Positions 12,081 to 25,500 are shown, numbered from the stretch's first letter. The stretch is DNA of 64,000 nt from Nyssa sinensis (GCA_008638375.1 CM018031.1:57710688-57774687); one strand, 5' to 3'. Notes: generated by a model not told the origin, from the sequence alone. Made by a program: numbers and translations.

Positions 12081-13688
12081 TCTAAACCACCACATGGAGC
12101 ATTAAACATGTGACTGATTAATCATCCACAGTAGAGAGGCATATATAATTGAACATGAATGTGTTCAAACTTCTCTACTTCTTACAGAATACATTTTTAA
12201 ATGCAGAAACTGCACTTCAGATTTCCACTTTGAGTCAGACTATCAAAAGAGTAAAATTCTTGAATGGCCCACTACAATGACGTGGTAATTTGCATTTTTA
12301 ATAATATTCTATTATATATAATTTGATTTTTATTTTTTAGTAAGTCAGAACATATGACAGAGTACTATTGGAATGATATACCGAAAAATATATCTCATCA
12401 AAAGAGCGAGGCATTGATCTATTTGAGATGAAAAGATTTATTGACTCTGATTTGAGTCGCTACATATACATAATAATAAAATTTCTCTCTCCTCACATCG
12501 CTTGTACAAAAAAATAAAATAAAAAGAGAAAAAGAAAGGCTATAAAAAAGAGTGACATGTACTTATCACGTTTTTAGTTACTGTTCTTAATAGTTAATAA
12601 GTAGTTAAAGATCTTATCAGAATTTTAGCTCCAGATATGGTAAAAGTTGGTACCCACAAGCAACTGGGCTGCTGGCTTTGTGTGAGTCTCAATAAAATTG
12701 AAATGGTTGGTATGTTTTGGTGGGGCAACTTAAGTATTTAGTAGACAATATTGTGCAAACAAGTTGTGCTCTTTTGGATGAGTTATAAATAATTACAGTT
12801 TAAGTTAAATTATCAGTGTTTGAATGAATGTATTTGAAACGAATTTAAATGATAATATATAGTGTTTAGATGAACGGTTAAAAGTACTAAATATGTTATA
12901 TAAATAAAAAAACGGGTATTTCCGAAATGAGAGTTTACAAAAAATTTCTCACTGATAGTTTTCTAAAACAAACGTTTAAACTTAAAAACGTTCAAATGGA
13001 TGTTTCGAAAACATCGAAACAAATATTTAAATATAAAAAAAGTCTGATTTGGTCGAAGCATTTATTTTAAAAACGCTACCATCCGTCCAAACATTACCTT
13101 CAAGTCGGGTATTAGGTACTTGAATTCGCTCGTGAAAGATTATACAGCAACTCAATTTAGCAATCCCATCTTCTAATACAACCTTAACAAATTTCTTACG
13201 GGATAAGAATGGAGCCTAATACTTACCCCAACCACCCGTTCACTACTAGAGAAAGCCCACGGGCCACATTTTACTGGACAAGTTAGTTACTAAACACAAG
13301 AGGTTATTTGGGTTGGGTTGGGGTGAAATAGATTTAACTTTTGGGTTGGGCTTGATGGACTTACAGCGGTATCTGTTGATCACCAATAGTAAGAATAATT
13401 GTTGCTTAAAATTAATTTCCATTACAAAGCTTTAATACAATGTTTTATTTTGGATTTTTATTTTTTATTTTTTGAAAAAGGGAGGGTAGTCTCTTGATTT
13501 TATTAGTTATTACTTAAAGATTCTGGACTGTTTTGAAGCCAATTATTGTTAAAAAAAAAAAAAATTGCAATTTACAACTAACTCTATAATAATTAATAAT
13601 TAAAGAATTTTTTTTTACAATTTTGAAATTTCCTGCCAAAAAATAGGGCATGCATACATAGTCTCAAACATGATAATTCTTTTCCCAG
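10436..13688. other. AT-rich intergenic DNA
   Basis: No gene seen. It holds a compound microsatellite, (AT)n then (GT)n, at 12041-12080, and a decayed LTR-like end near 11423-11500. The minus-strand 81-codon frame at 11709-11954 has no recognisable features. Confidence 0.65.
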
Positions 13689-13692
13689 TATA

Positions 13693-13725
<33 letters not shown>

Positions 13726-14136
13726 GTATGTATGTATGTATTTTTCTATTTTAAAAATGAATGCTATAAAAGATATATATTTTTTAAATTATGAAGTTAT
13801 TACAGAATTAACTATATGTCTAAAACTCGAACCAATCACAAAATAAAAGCTAATCAATAACAATACTCAAATAAGATGACTAATTTGAAATCTTCATAAC
13901 TCATAACTCATTTATCTTGAAGAAAAACTAAAGCAAAACAAGATACCTTAATCTCAAAACAATTTTGTCCAATTAACTCTAACTAAACTAGATCTAACTT
14001 AGCGAAGACACCTCACGAAAGAAGCTTCATTATGGAGGACGAAGCCATAAACTCAACGAAACAAAATCATTTCTCAATTATTTAGAGCTAGTTAGATGAA
14101 TCTTATCGCACCATCAAAATCTTAAAGTACCCAAAA

Positions 14137-14184
<48 letters not shown>

Positions 14185-14551
14185 TACACACACAAAACAC
14201 ACCAAAGAAATTGAGTAACAACGTGTAGAGACACCACAAGTACTAGTTAGAGACATGGCTCAAAAGGTTAAAGAATAAGATGGTAGTTTTTTTTTAGGTG
14301 GTGTTCATTAGTAATGTTCTTTACAACTTCCTTGCTTTTATAGGCATTGGACTTGACAATGATTCTCATATTTGGACTTGACAATGATTCTCATATTTGG
14401 TTATCATCCTTGCCCTTTGTAACCTCCGACTTTCTTTTTACCCATTTCTAGTTACCTACGCCATCCAAACAATTGTTTTGGGGATTGTCTTGATTTTGTC
14501 TCCTGACCCCACCCATTCTTATTCACTATAACTTTTTATTTTTCTTTGTTG

Positions 14552-14585
<34 letters not shown>

Positions 14586-15018
14586 TATCTAATATAGTAT
14601 TATAATATAGTTTCACGTGGCATTTTAGATTTTCTTATTTCATACTTTTCTTCATTCTCCTTCATTGTAGGCTTTCTTAAACAAAATCTTAGGTGACAGC
14701 TTAGATTTTATATCTCCAATATCTCATGAACTCCATCTCCACATCTCTATGTTTATCTCTTCATTAATTAATTTAAGTTTCATAACTATCCAATTACGCA
14801 CATACTTATCTCTCCAAACAAATTCCGTTTCAAATTGTCATGCTATCTTCTTTTTGTTTTGTTTTTGTTTTTCTAATTCACTCTCCTCTTTGTGCTACAA
14901 GTACTATTCTTACATCATTTTTTTCTTCCTTTTCATTTACTAATTCTCTCTTTCTCTTTGAATTTTTTCAATAGGCCTCACTCCTTACTATTTTTCAGAA
15001 GTATTATCTATGTTTATT

Positions 15019-15053
<35 letters not shown>
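13689..15053. repeat. Cluster of (TA)n and compound microsatellites
   Basis: Four long tracts within 1.4 kb: 13689-13744 (TA)n then (TATG)n, 14141-14196 (TA)n then (CA)n, 14552-14583 (TA)n, and 15022-15053 (TA)n. A perfect 25-bp tandem duplication (TTGGACTTGACAATGATTCT plus 5 bases) lies at 14347-14396. The T-rich plus-strand frames at 14749-15179 look like low-complexity artefacts. Confidence 0.85.
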
Positions 15054-15058
<5 letters not shown>

Positions 15059-16865
15059 GTTTTTTTTTTTTAAAAATCTTTTACATACTCAAATCTGTTT
15101 TTATGTTTTTGGCTTCTACTTCTGTGTTCATTCTTTACTCTTTGAAATTCATAATGTTTTATACTTAAATTTCATATGAGTTTCTTATAAATAGAAATAT
15201 AAAGAATGACCATGAGTTTGAAAATGTTATCCTCATTGGAAAGAAGCAAACTACTGATTATTTATTATACACCCGTTATTGATAATAAAGGTAAGAGAGA
15301 TAGAGAAAAATAAAAGCATGCCAGATAAATTACTGTTATCTTTATTAATTTTATTTTAGTCTTGAATTCTCCTAAACTATCTTACCTGTGCATATCATGA
15401 TATGCATTAATATTTGTGATTTATATTTATTTATTATTTTGTGCTCAACTACATGATTTCTTATTTTAATTTTTTTTTAAAAAAATTCAAAATGTTAATC
15501 AGTTAACCAAAATATTAAATAAAATTAAAAAACATTTAGGTTTATTTCTATAATTAAATTTTGAAAAATAAAAAAATTAAAACTCATAATTATATGGACT
15601 CAATTATATAAGTTAGAACTACCATTAACCCGGGGTTATAAAATTATATTTAGCTAATTTAAGGTTAGAAAAAGAAATAAAGTAAATCTATAATTATTTA
15701 AAACTAACTTTTTGTAGAATTGATTATTTTGCTAATTTTATTACGTAATTTAAACGATAGAATTGTTAAAAATATCAGAAGAAAAAATATAAAAAAAGTT
15801 ATAACTAAACAATAAGGTGTAAATATTTTTTTAAATTAAAATTTGTAACAAAAATAAAAATATTATGAAAGAATATATGCGAAGAAAAAAGAGAAAAATT
15901 AATAGGAGTGCATGCAATTAAAATTTTCAATAATAACAAAAATATTATATTATAATTTAAGTATAAACTCTCACAATAAAAGAAATATTGTGAGCAATAT
16001 TTTTGATATAATTTTTTTTAGTTGACCGTAAATAATGATAATTAATATATTGTGTAGTTTAACTAATATATGTTATAACACATCCAATTATTATATTTGG
16101 ATATTTTATATTATTCCTTATTATAATTCCAAACTCTTAACAATGCATATATATTTAGATTATATTACAATAAGTTATTTTTTGGGACTAATTATTTTTA
16201 AATAATTATAAATAAATATATGTTTTTTTTTATAACCTGTGCATAGCACGAATCAATGCTAGTGTGTGTGTATAAGTTTTTTTAACCATTTAAAAAAAAC
16301 ACATGAATCTTTAAATTTCGTAAATTAATAATTCATACTTTTGCTCAAGTAAGAAAGTGTGTTTCTAGTACAATGAATGATACTTACTTACATTTATAAA
16401 AGGGTTAATCGGGCTCGTGGCCCTGTGTAAGGATAGTAAATTATTTTAAGGTCCACGTTATTTACGAATAGGAGATGAATGACTCAATTTTTTTTTTTCT
16501 AAGCTCATATCTATTGTGATGACTTCACACTCGTAATTTTTTTTAGTAATTGACAACAATATCCCAATAAAGCATATCTGTCCAAAATAGAAAACTCCTA
16601 AATTAAGGAACTCCCTTTCATGACTGACCATCTTTCTCGCGAATGGCCACTGCCATCCATTCTTTTTCTCTCTCTTCTAGTCATGCGATGTGGGATTAGT
16701 AGTCAAAGCTGTCCATCTCTCTATTCAATTAAAACACAAATAGCGTCATTCTCATCAAATTCGTAATGTGTGCGACGAGGATGGTGATGATAGTGCTACT
16801 GTGTGCGGCATCGAAATCTACTAGTCAAGTTGAATTCGTTCATCAATCAAAAAATGTGCGATTAC
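15054..16865. other. AT-rich intergenic DNA
   Basis: No gene supported. Short frames beginning near 16644 (MATAIHSFSLSSSHAMWD then stop) and 16768 (MCATRMVMIVLLCAASKS, 41 codons) have organelle-targeting or signal-like starts but nothing else to support them. Confidence 0.6.
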
Positions 16866-17568
16866 TTTATCTTCAAACTCGTCACTGGTGAATGATGTCA
16901 TAATTATGTAATTATAATTAATAATACATATTATTGTTTTTATTTAAAAATTATCAAAATTCATTAGTTAAAAAATTTTCAATATGAATTTTCTTATCTA
17001 AACTTCAAAAAAAATGAAAAAAGTATAGTAGACATACCTTGTTACAATGTTGAAAGTTGAAACTTCATTGCCATTCTTTTATAATCGCAAGAATCATAAC
17101 AAAAATCATTTTAACATTCAATCCAAGCATAATCCAATAATTTAGTCTTTAACTAAATGAAAAAAAGAGAGATACAAACACTAATAATGATGCATAAAAT
17201 AAAATAAAATAAAATACCACATGATACAAATATATAATACTGGAGTTTCAAACTTCAAGAGTTTAAAATTTTAAATACAATTCAAAATAAATTTAGCCAA
17301 TTACCAACTCAACTCAGTCAAAATTCAACCAAAAAATTGCATGAAATTTGAGATTTTGAATATACCAAAAAAAAAAAAAAAATTGCAGCCAAGAACCGGT
17401 TGACCCAATACCGGTTCACCGGTCGAACCGTCCAATTTTACCGGTTTTCTATTTTTAGAACGGTTTTGAACTTAAAATGAGTTTATGGGTTAAACCGGAC
17501 CATTTTGTGGACCGGTCGACGGTTCAACCAGTTGAACCGGCCGGTCCGGTCCGAGTTTGAAAACATTG
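16866..17568. mobile_element. Non-autonomous TIR element, CAATGTTTT family, copy 2
   Basis: Related in the same orientation to 5738-6339. The right end, CCGAGTTTGAAAACATTG, is a good terminal repeat. The left end is decayed; TCTTCAAACTCG at about 16870 is the likely remnant. It has a longer AT-rich core than copy 1. CTACTAGTCAAGTTGAATT about 50 bp left of the element recurs as CTACTAGTAAAGTTGAATT immediately right of it, longer than a normal target duplication. Confidence 0.6.
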
Positions 17569-19081
17569 CTACTAGTAAAGTTGAATTAGCTTGTTTTCAG
17601 TCCAATTCATTAACATCTCAGATAAATGTCATCTTACAAAACTCAAAAGTTGAAGCTAATGTCTCTTAGCTTTAGTCTTCAGCTTTGTCATCCTCACTAG
17701 GCAAGAAGATGCAGATTGTTTCTAATTGTATAATATCTATCTTGCATTCATTAGGTAACGGAACTTCAGTTAGGTTCGGCAATAATGATAATTTTCCCAT
17801 TACTCATAGACATAATGATGCATAATTCATCAAAAGGATCCTAAATTATAGGTGACCTCTGTTTTTATCTACTGAACTAATTTTTTTTCTTATGTATTTT
17901 CAATTTATGTATGATAATATATGGCCATTTAATTGTTTCTTTTGTCCCCCATTGTATGTGGGCATTTAATGATGATTGAATCCTCTAGTAATGGGATTAG
18001 TGGGTTGGGAAATAAATCACTCTTCTTTTTAGAACTCTAAATTGTTTGTCACCAATTATCTACAAACTATAAAATTTACTGTTGACTTTTCTTCAAATCC
18101 ATATTTTTTTGTGTCAATTTCACTACCTTGAAAAAGTCTTTTGACATACAAAATACAACTCAAAAAAGTGAATTTTATAGTGTATTTATGCAGAGACGGT
18201 AAATTTTTACTTTGTATTTCCTTAGTCTATAAAACTTTACAGTGTATTTTCCCAGTTATAAATTTTACAGATTGGCTTTTGCAAGGACTGTAAAATTTTA
18301 TAGTCTTAGAAGTAATTATTTTTTTAAAAAAATTTCATATGCAATGTAAATCTTGTTAGATAGATCTCGAGTTTTGGAATCAAAATATATAAATTTTATT
18401 AAAAACGGATCTATAATTTAAAATTTTTTAATTTTAAAATCTCAAAAAAAAAAATTTAGAAAGATATTTATGTAATTTGTATATATAATTGGAGTCGATA
18501 CCTTCCCATTCCTACCCCGATCTTGTGACGGGTTTTGATATCTTCTCCCATCCCTACCCTACTTTATTTATTCTCTCTAAATCCGTCCAATTAGAGACCG
18601 GACATTTTGCAATCCATATTCAAACCCAATTATACAATTTCATACCAACGGGTTGTTAACTAGGAAAAAAGGATATTCTTAATTACTTTCTTAGCTTTGA
18701 TGCTAAATGTTTTATTTTTTATTTTATTTTATTTTTGCCAAATCATTGAATTGATGTAATTTTAAACATTAAAAAAAAAAAAACAATCAATCAATTTAAT
18801 ACTTAAATTAAATTATAGAAGATATGAAAAATCTCATATTTGAATTTGGTTCCAGAGTTGGTTGTGAAGATGAAACAAATTCCTGTTAGTTCATATTTTG
18901 CTCTCATGCTGGTATTTGAACGACCTCTGTCTTTGGTAAGATATCTATTGTGCATTTATGAGTTTAGCTAAAAAAGAAGATAGGATAAGCAAGGCCCTGA
19001 ACCATAAATGGTCCAAAGTTCCCATGGATTAATATATGCTGAATGAATATTTGGAAGAGACTAACAATGTGAGTTCAATAT
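17569..19081. other. Intergenic DNA with an undetermined coding-like stretch
   Basis: Mostly AT-rich. 17575-17825 is less AT-rich and reads through in one frame except for two stops near 17671 (start VELACFQSNSLTSQIN, end HSLGNGTSVRFGNNDNF). It may be a decayed coding fragment but I do not recognise the family. Confidence 0.45.
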
Positions 19082-19096
19082 TTGGAAGAGCGTATA

Positions 19097-21549
19097 ACAA
19101 TGTTCGCCCTAAATAGGAGACAATCTTTTGATATTGTTTTCGACAAGGATGCGTCGAGCGATCTTTTTCAAATTATCGAAAGAGGACTAGGCGTCGTTCG
19201 ACGTTTATGGGTTCTCAGGTGGGAATTGGAATGGTTATGCAACACTTTGGAGGATTTTTCCTACGGAAAGAAGGCGGGTTGTGTTCTTAATTAGAGTACA
19301 CGACTACAATAGAAGCCTAATTTTGTGGAAAGGCTCAAATCGGAGGAGGAATTTCACGAGAATAGAAGGCCAATCGCAGAAAGGAACTCGCTCAATTTTT
19401 TTACCAGAGGATGAACTGAAAGGGGGATGGTCAGCATACGCACAAGCATTCAGATCAATCGGTTTGTCTAAGCAAAAAAATACCAAGATACGTAAAGAGT
19501 CTTACCTGGATGTTAGCTGGATTGGTGATTGGCCTGTGGATCCAATCATGGTGGAAGCGCTCCCAACTCATGCTCACGAAGACTTTGAGATACAGTTGAA
19601 GTCATGCGGTAGTCGTCTAAATTATCTTCGTCGATGTTTAATAGGAAGATTTGGTGACCCGGATTATCCAGTTCCAAACAGGCACAAAATTCAGAACTGG
19701 GCTCTCAAAAGCTAAGGGAGTCAAACTGGCTTGAAGGTTATCGACTTGAATGGCTCTTGGTTCCTTTTTGAATTGCCGTCGGAAAAGGAGGCCATCAGAA
19801 TCCTCAACAGTAGGCGATGGACTTTTGAAGGGCAATCGGTGACTCTGCAACCTTGGTCACCGTCGGCATGTTGTTTGAGGCAGGATGATCAGGGGTTCAT
19901 ATGGCTTCGGTTGATGAGATTCCCGCATTTTTGTGGAGCAGGGAAGTCTTCCAAGAACTAGGGAATCGATGTGGTCATTTTGTGAAAGTGGATGAAGATA
20001 CAGAGCAACGCCGACACTTGAGATGGGCTAGAATTCCGGTTCGAAGTCGGCCAGAAGACATCTCGGTGTCCTTCAGCATCAGGTGTGGAAGATGGTCTTT
20101 CATTACCCCGATCTGGTCGGAAGCGGGGCCAACGTGTTTTGAAACAGTTCTAGGACGGCCGGAGCTGGCAACGACCAAGGGAAGAGATGATACGACAAGG
20201 TCCGGGTGCCCACACGCTAAGGGCGCGTCTATTCGCAAGTCGACATCCTGACATGAGGGTTCAGTCTACTAAAACGAGGGCGCAACGCTCTGACACGACG
20301 CTACGGCATCACGAAACGAGGGTACGGCAGCATGGCTCGGGGCTGGGGCAGTCTGACATGGACAATCGCCGACGGCTTCCTTCTGACGCCAGTACAGGGA
20401 TTTTGAATCCCAAATTCCATCCGCAGTTGAAGAAGACGCAAGGCAGGAAGCTTCCAGGCCTTTGGAGAAGATATGGCTTGAAGGATCTTGACCATTCTTA
20501 TGTTAATCGGATTGGGCCACCTAGCTTGGGTCCATATGAGTTGGGCCATAACCAAATGACTGGTGGCTATAATAGAGGCTTGGGCCTTTCGCTTAAGAAT
20601 GGGGGGTTACCAAAGGAGCAAGCTCACAATGGAGGACGGTTTTTGGCCCAAAACAAAGAAAACACCATGGGTTGGCCTGGTGTGGCCCAATCTGACCAAG
20701 TTGAGCCCAATACCAATAGGACTATTCATCCCTTAGAAGCCACTGTTCACAGGTTGGGTTGCAACCACTCTAACCGTATTTCAAGGGCCTTGACACAATC
20801 CCTCAGTTATTTTTTTAGCAAACAATGGGAGGAATGGCAGCAGCGATGAACATGAGAAAGCCATTGACGCAGGTGCAGTTGATTCCAGAAAATCTGCGAA
20901 GGGAAAGGAATAGCAAAAAGGTCCAGAGACGACAATTCAAGAAGTCAGTATTTCAGAAAGGGTAGATTCAGATCACAGTAGCCTGGTGGATGAAAGTGAG
21001 CTTCTCTAGTACTTGGAAAGCAGTCTCTGCAAAGACATTCTTCAAATTGATATGGTTGCAGGTAGTTCCTTTGAAGCAGAAGAAGAACTGAACGCAGCTT
21101 AGAACATGTTGATTCGTCCAGCCGATCAGGGGGAAGAAAAAGATATGAGGCAGCAGGAAAACACAGAGAATGTGGAAGACTTTAATCCGTTGGTAGTTAT
21201 GTTGCCAGAGGAGTATTCGAATGGCTCATCCCAGAATGTAGAGGAAAACACAAGAGAGCTTCTTTGTCATCAGCAGAGTGTTTTAGACGGGTGGGTGCTC
21301 AAGAAAATGGGAAAGGTTAGTAAGATGCTTGGTGTGTCCTACACAGGCTTTGAGGACCGATTGATGGATTTATTCAGAGACATAGTGATGAGCAACGCCC
21401 AGCCTTGCTCTAGTAATCACTTGGAGAAAGACAGGGTGGACAAATCAGTTAAAAGGCCGAAAAGAGTTATGAAGGAATTGTCTTGCTCAGTCAACTATGG
21501 GGGCAGTAAGTTGACGGAGCTCGTCGTAGAGGCTATTGATAGGATCTAA
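19097..21549 (+). pseudogene. LINE ORF1 remnant (DUF4283 type)
   Basis: A broken coding region in several frames. Recognisable parts are a segment with GSWFLFELPSEKEAIRIL, then a WSPSAC-like motif (about 19735-19890), and IPAFLWSREVFQELGNRCG then FVKVDEDTE (about 19918-20005). This is the order seen in plant L1 ORF1 DUF4283 domains, which bind RNA. The low-similarity linker runs to a stop at 21547-21549. At least three frameshifts and several stops. Confidence 0.8.
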
Positions 21550-21563
21550 ATTTTTCTTATCCC

Positions 21564-24500
21564 ATGATCTTAAAGATTTTGTCTTAGAATGTGAGGGGGT
21601 TAAATGATCCAGACAAGCAGACAGCCATAAAAGGATTACTGCATGAATGGAGGCCGACGGTAATCTGCCTTCAGGAAACTAAATTGGAAGGTATCTCACA
21701 GAGAGTTGTTCGGTCCATTTGGGGCTCCAGATGGATTAAGTGGATTGCTTTGAATGCCCAGGGCTCTGTAGAGGGCATTTTGGTGGCCTGGGATTCCAGA
21801 ATGGTTTCTAATATTGAGCACAGTGTAGGCGTATTCTCTATTTCCTGCAAGTTTCGTATGATTCACAATTCTATGGAATGGCGCTTTTGCGGAGTTTATG
21901 GGCCGGTTGTCGATGGCATTAGAAGCTTGTTTTGGGAGGAGTTGCAATCTGTGTTTCTTTCCTGGCAAATTCCATGGTGCTTATAGGGGGGATTTTAATG
22001 TTGTGCAGAACCCAAGTGAGAGAATGAGGGGGGTGGGAGACTAACCGCGATGATGAGGAGATTCAACGAGTTTACTTTCAAAGCCTTGTGGACTTACAGC
22101 TAGAGGATGGGAGATTCACATGGTCCAGAGGAGGTCATCAGTCAGCCATGTCTAGATTGGATAGATTCTTGGTGTCATATCAATGGGAGGATAACTTCCC
22201 CGGTATCTCTCAAAAGTGTCTCACATGGCCTTGTTCTGATCATCATCCGATTATGCTGTCTTGTGGAAATTTTAGCGCAGGAAAAAGCCCTTTTAGATTT
22301 GAAAACATGTGGCTTGAAAGTGAAGGTTTCATGGACTTGGTACGTAATTGGTGGAAGTCTTATGTGGTAATCGGGTCTCCAAGTCACTGCCTCGCTAGAA
22401 AGCTGAAACTCCTTAAGGAAGATCTTAAAAAATGGAATCGTGAGGTCTTTGGTATTATTCAGGAAAGGAAGCAGTCTATGTTGAATAACTTGTTGGAGCT
22501 GGACAAGGAAGATCAGATGGGATCACTCTCTGATGAGAAAAGGGTGGAGAGAGAAGGTCTAAAGGGTGAAATAGGGCAGATTTTAAAGTTGGAGGAAATC
22601 TCTTAGAGACAGAAATCGTGGGCTGTTTGGCTCAAAGAGGGTGACCGCAACACAAAGTTTTTTCACCGAATGGCTTCATCTCACTACAGGAAGAACAGAA
22701 TTTCATCTATTGTTATTGATGATCATGTTCTCATTGAGGAGGAGCCCATCAGGAGGGGTATTGTCGATTTTTTCTCTAGGCTCTACTCAGAGCTGAGAAG
22801 ATGGAGACCCGGAGTGGATGATATTCTTTTGAACAGATTGAATGAGGATGAAGCCTCTAATCTGGAGGCACCTTTCTTGAAAGATGAAGTGGAGAAAGCC
22901 TTAGAGGCGTGTAATGGGGATAAAGCTCCAGGCCCTGATGGGTTCACTATGGCCTTCTTTAAAAAATGTTGGATTGTCTTGAAAGCGGATGTGATGGAGG
23001 TGTTTGGGAGCTTCTATAGGGAAGGGGGTTTTGAGCAAAGCATTAATGCTTCTTTCATTGCCATCATTCCTAAAAAGGAGGGAACTGTTTGCATTAAGGA
23101 TTACCGGCCCATAAGCCTTGTTAGTAGTGTTTACAAATTGATTGGGAAGGTTCTTTCCTTAAGATTAAAGAAATTTATGGGCAGCATCATCTCCCGCAGT
23201 CAACACGCCTTTGTGGAAGGTAGGTAGATTTTGGATGCGACTCTCATTGCTAATGAATGCATAGACTCCAGGATCAAGTAGAAAAGAAAAGAGCTGGTTT
23301 CCAAGTTGGATATTGAGAAGTCCTTTGATCACATTAATTGAAGTTTCTTGTTAGGTATGATGGCGAAGATGGGTTTTGGGGGCAAGTGGAGGAAGTGGAT
23401 TCAGATGTGCATATCTACAGTTTTTTTCTCGGTCCTCGTCAACGGATCACTAGTAGGATTCTTTCGCTCATCTAAAGGCTTGAGACAGGGGGATCCCCTA
23501 TCCCCTTTTTTCTTCGTGATCGCTATGGAAGCCTTGAGCCGCTTCATGATCCGGGCAGAGGAGGATGGTCTCATCAAAGGCTTTCAGGTGGGGAAAAAAG
23601 AGGGAAGATGCACAGTCGTTTCCCACATTTTATTTGCTGATGATACCATTATCTTTTGTGATTCCTCAGTGCATCAGCTTCGTTTTATCCAGTGCATTCT
23701 AGTATGTTTTGAAGCCATGTTAGGTCTACCGATCAATCTAACTAAAAGCAACATCACTCCGGTGGGGGAGATTCAGGGGACAGATTTTCTTGCTAGCACT
23801 CTGGGCTGTAGGGTTGCTTCCCCATGACATACTTAGGCCTTCCGTTGGGAGCTCATGCGAGATCCATTAGAGTTTAGGACCCTTTGGTTGAGAGGTTTCA
23901 TAGTAAGCTTTCAGGCTGGAAGGGCCAACTCCTTTCCAAGGGAGGCAAGCTCACTCTTGTTCAAAGCACCCTGGCCAACCTCCCCACTTATTTCATGTCC
24001 CTTTTCCCAATCCCGAAGACAGTTAGCCGAAGATTGGATAAGATTCAAAGGGACTTTCTATGGGGTCACGAGGGAGAATGCAATAAAATCCATCTTGTTG
24101 CGTGGGATAAAATTAAAAGGCCTCTGTCTCTAGGGGGTCTAGGCGTGAAGGACTTGAGTATTTTTCAATACAGCTCTTTTAGGGAAATGGTTATGGAACT
24201 TTGGTGAAAGCGATAAGGATTTATGGAAGGAGATCATCGTGTCCAAGTATGGGTGTGATAATGGAGGTTGGCGTTCAGGGCAACGCGGCAGGGCCGATAG
24301 GATGCAGCCTTTAGGGTTACATTAGAAGAGAATGGAGGTCTTTTCAAGATAGATGTAGCTTTGTTGTAGGGAAAGGTGATCGGGTGTTGTTTTGGGAAGA
24401 TGTTTGGAGTGGGGCTGAGTCGTTAAATGTGAAATTCCCTATGTTATATAGTTTGGCTAGCAACAAGTCGGCTTGGGTTAGCGACTGTGTGGAGAGTATT

Positions 24501-25020
24501 GGGAATACGTTGGTCTAGACCCCCTGTTTTAGAAGAGACTTCTTTGACTGGGAGCTCAAGGAAGGCGGATTCTTTTCTTCACCACATTAACAATTTTCAG
24601 ATTATGGAAGGTAGAGAGAACAAGAGGGTCCGGAAGTCGGGAAAGTTATCTTTTACTGTCAGATCCTACTATAGGAGCTTGTTCGATTATGAAAGTCCTC
24701 TCTTTCCCTAGAAGCTTACTTGGCATTCAAAAGCTCCTCCCAAAGCATCTTTCTTTGCTTGGGAAGCTTATTGGAAGGCCATTCTTATTGCGAAAAACTT
24801 GAAGAAAAGAGGTTTTCTTATGGCTAGCAGATGTTACCTTTGCAAGAATGGCGAAGAAAGGGTGAACCACGTTCTCATCCACTGCCATGTCTCTCGTGAC
24901 TGCTGGAACCTTGTCCTTACCATGTTTGGCTTCTCATGGGTTATGCCAAGTTTCGTCAAAGACATTCTGTTGGCTTGGAAATGGTATATCTTTTCCTAAA
25001 AAGATTTGAAGTTTGGCCCC
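21564..25020 (+). pseudogene. LINE ORF2 remnant: endonuclease-reverse transcriptase
   Basis: It starts MILKILS then a stop where L1 proteins have Trp, then NVRGLNDPDKQTAIKG. Endonuclease motifs are ICLQETKLE and CGVYGP; SRLDRFLVS and CSDHHPIML mark the end of that domain (about 22240). Reverse transcriptase motifs are KAPGPDGFTMAFFKKCW, YRPISLVSSVYKL, GLRQGDPLSPFFFVIAMEAL and the catalytic FADDT at 23633-23647. The C-terminal Cys/His domain (CYLCKNGEERVNHVLIHC) lies at 24835-24890. In-frame stops occur near 22603, 23227, 23280 and 23339, with frameshifts near 21985 and 23825. Confidence 0.92.
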
Positions 25021-25270
25021 CATTTGCCTCTTCTGGTGCCTTTGAATTGAGAGGAACAACCGAATTTTTGAAGATCGGAAACTTCCTACTCCTTTTTTTA
25101 AAGATGCCTTTTTACGTTTACTATTTTTTTGGATCAAAAAGGTTTTTTCTGTAAATGACTCTTCTTTTGCTGACTTTATGGGGTCTGTAGACCAATGTAA
25201 AGCTTTTTGGGGTTTTGCTCTTGTTGCCTTTTGTGGGCTTTTTAATATACTTTTACTTATCAAAAAAAAA

Positions 25271-25462
25271 TTACAGATTAAGTAAATATTTAGAAGAATT
25301 ATTAAACTCTCACTTTCTATGTCTATGCTCACAGCGGAATTTGAAAATCATGACATCCCCTTGTACAAATTTTATTCCCTAGTATGTAGTAACAACTATA
25401 TTATATTATACCGATGTGGCAGGGCATATGATAGGTTACAGTAGTGCAAATGCATCAACCGG

Positions 25463-25500
<38 letters not shown>

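Larger units (their letters stand above)
19082..25270 (+). mobile_element. LINE, plant L1 clade, near full length but inactive
   Basis: A non-LTR retrotransposon of about 6.2 kb in L1 order: ORF1 (DUF4283-type nucleic-acid-binding protein), ORF2 (endonuclease, reverse transcriptase, C-terminal Cys/His domain), a short 3' UTR, and an A tail at 25262-25270 after TTACTTAT. It is markedly less AT-rich than its surroundings. Stops and frameshifts interrupt both ORFs, so it cannot encode its proteins. The exact 5' end and target duplication were not found; AATATTTGGAAGAG at about 19046 and AAATATTTAGAAGAA at about 25283 are a weak candidate pair. Confidence 0.9.

Noticed and set aside
14749..15179. 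Overlapping hydrophobic plus-strand frames
   Set aside because: Phe/Leu/Ile content comes from T-rich low-complexity DNA and a (TA)n tract; no conserved motif or start context.
16768..16893. 41-codon frame with a signal-like start (MCATRMVMIVLLCAASKS)
   Set aside because: No TATA-like promoter nearby, no known motif, and it runs into the decayed TIR element; likely chance.
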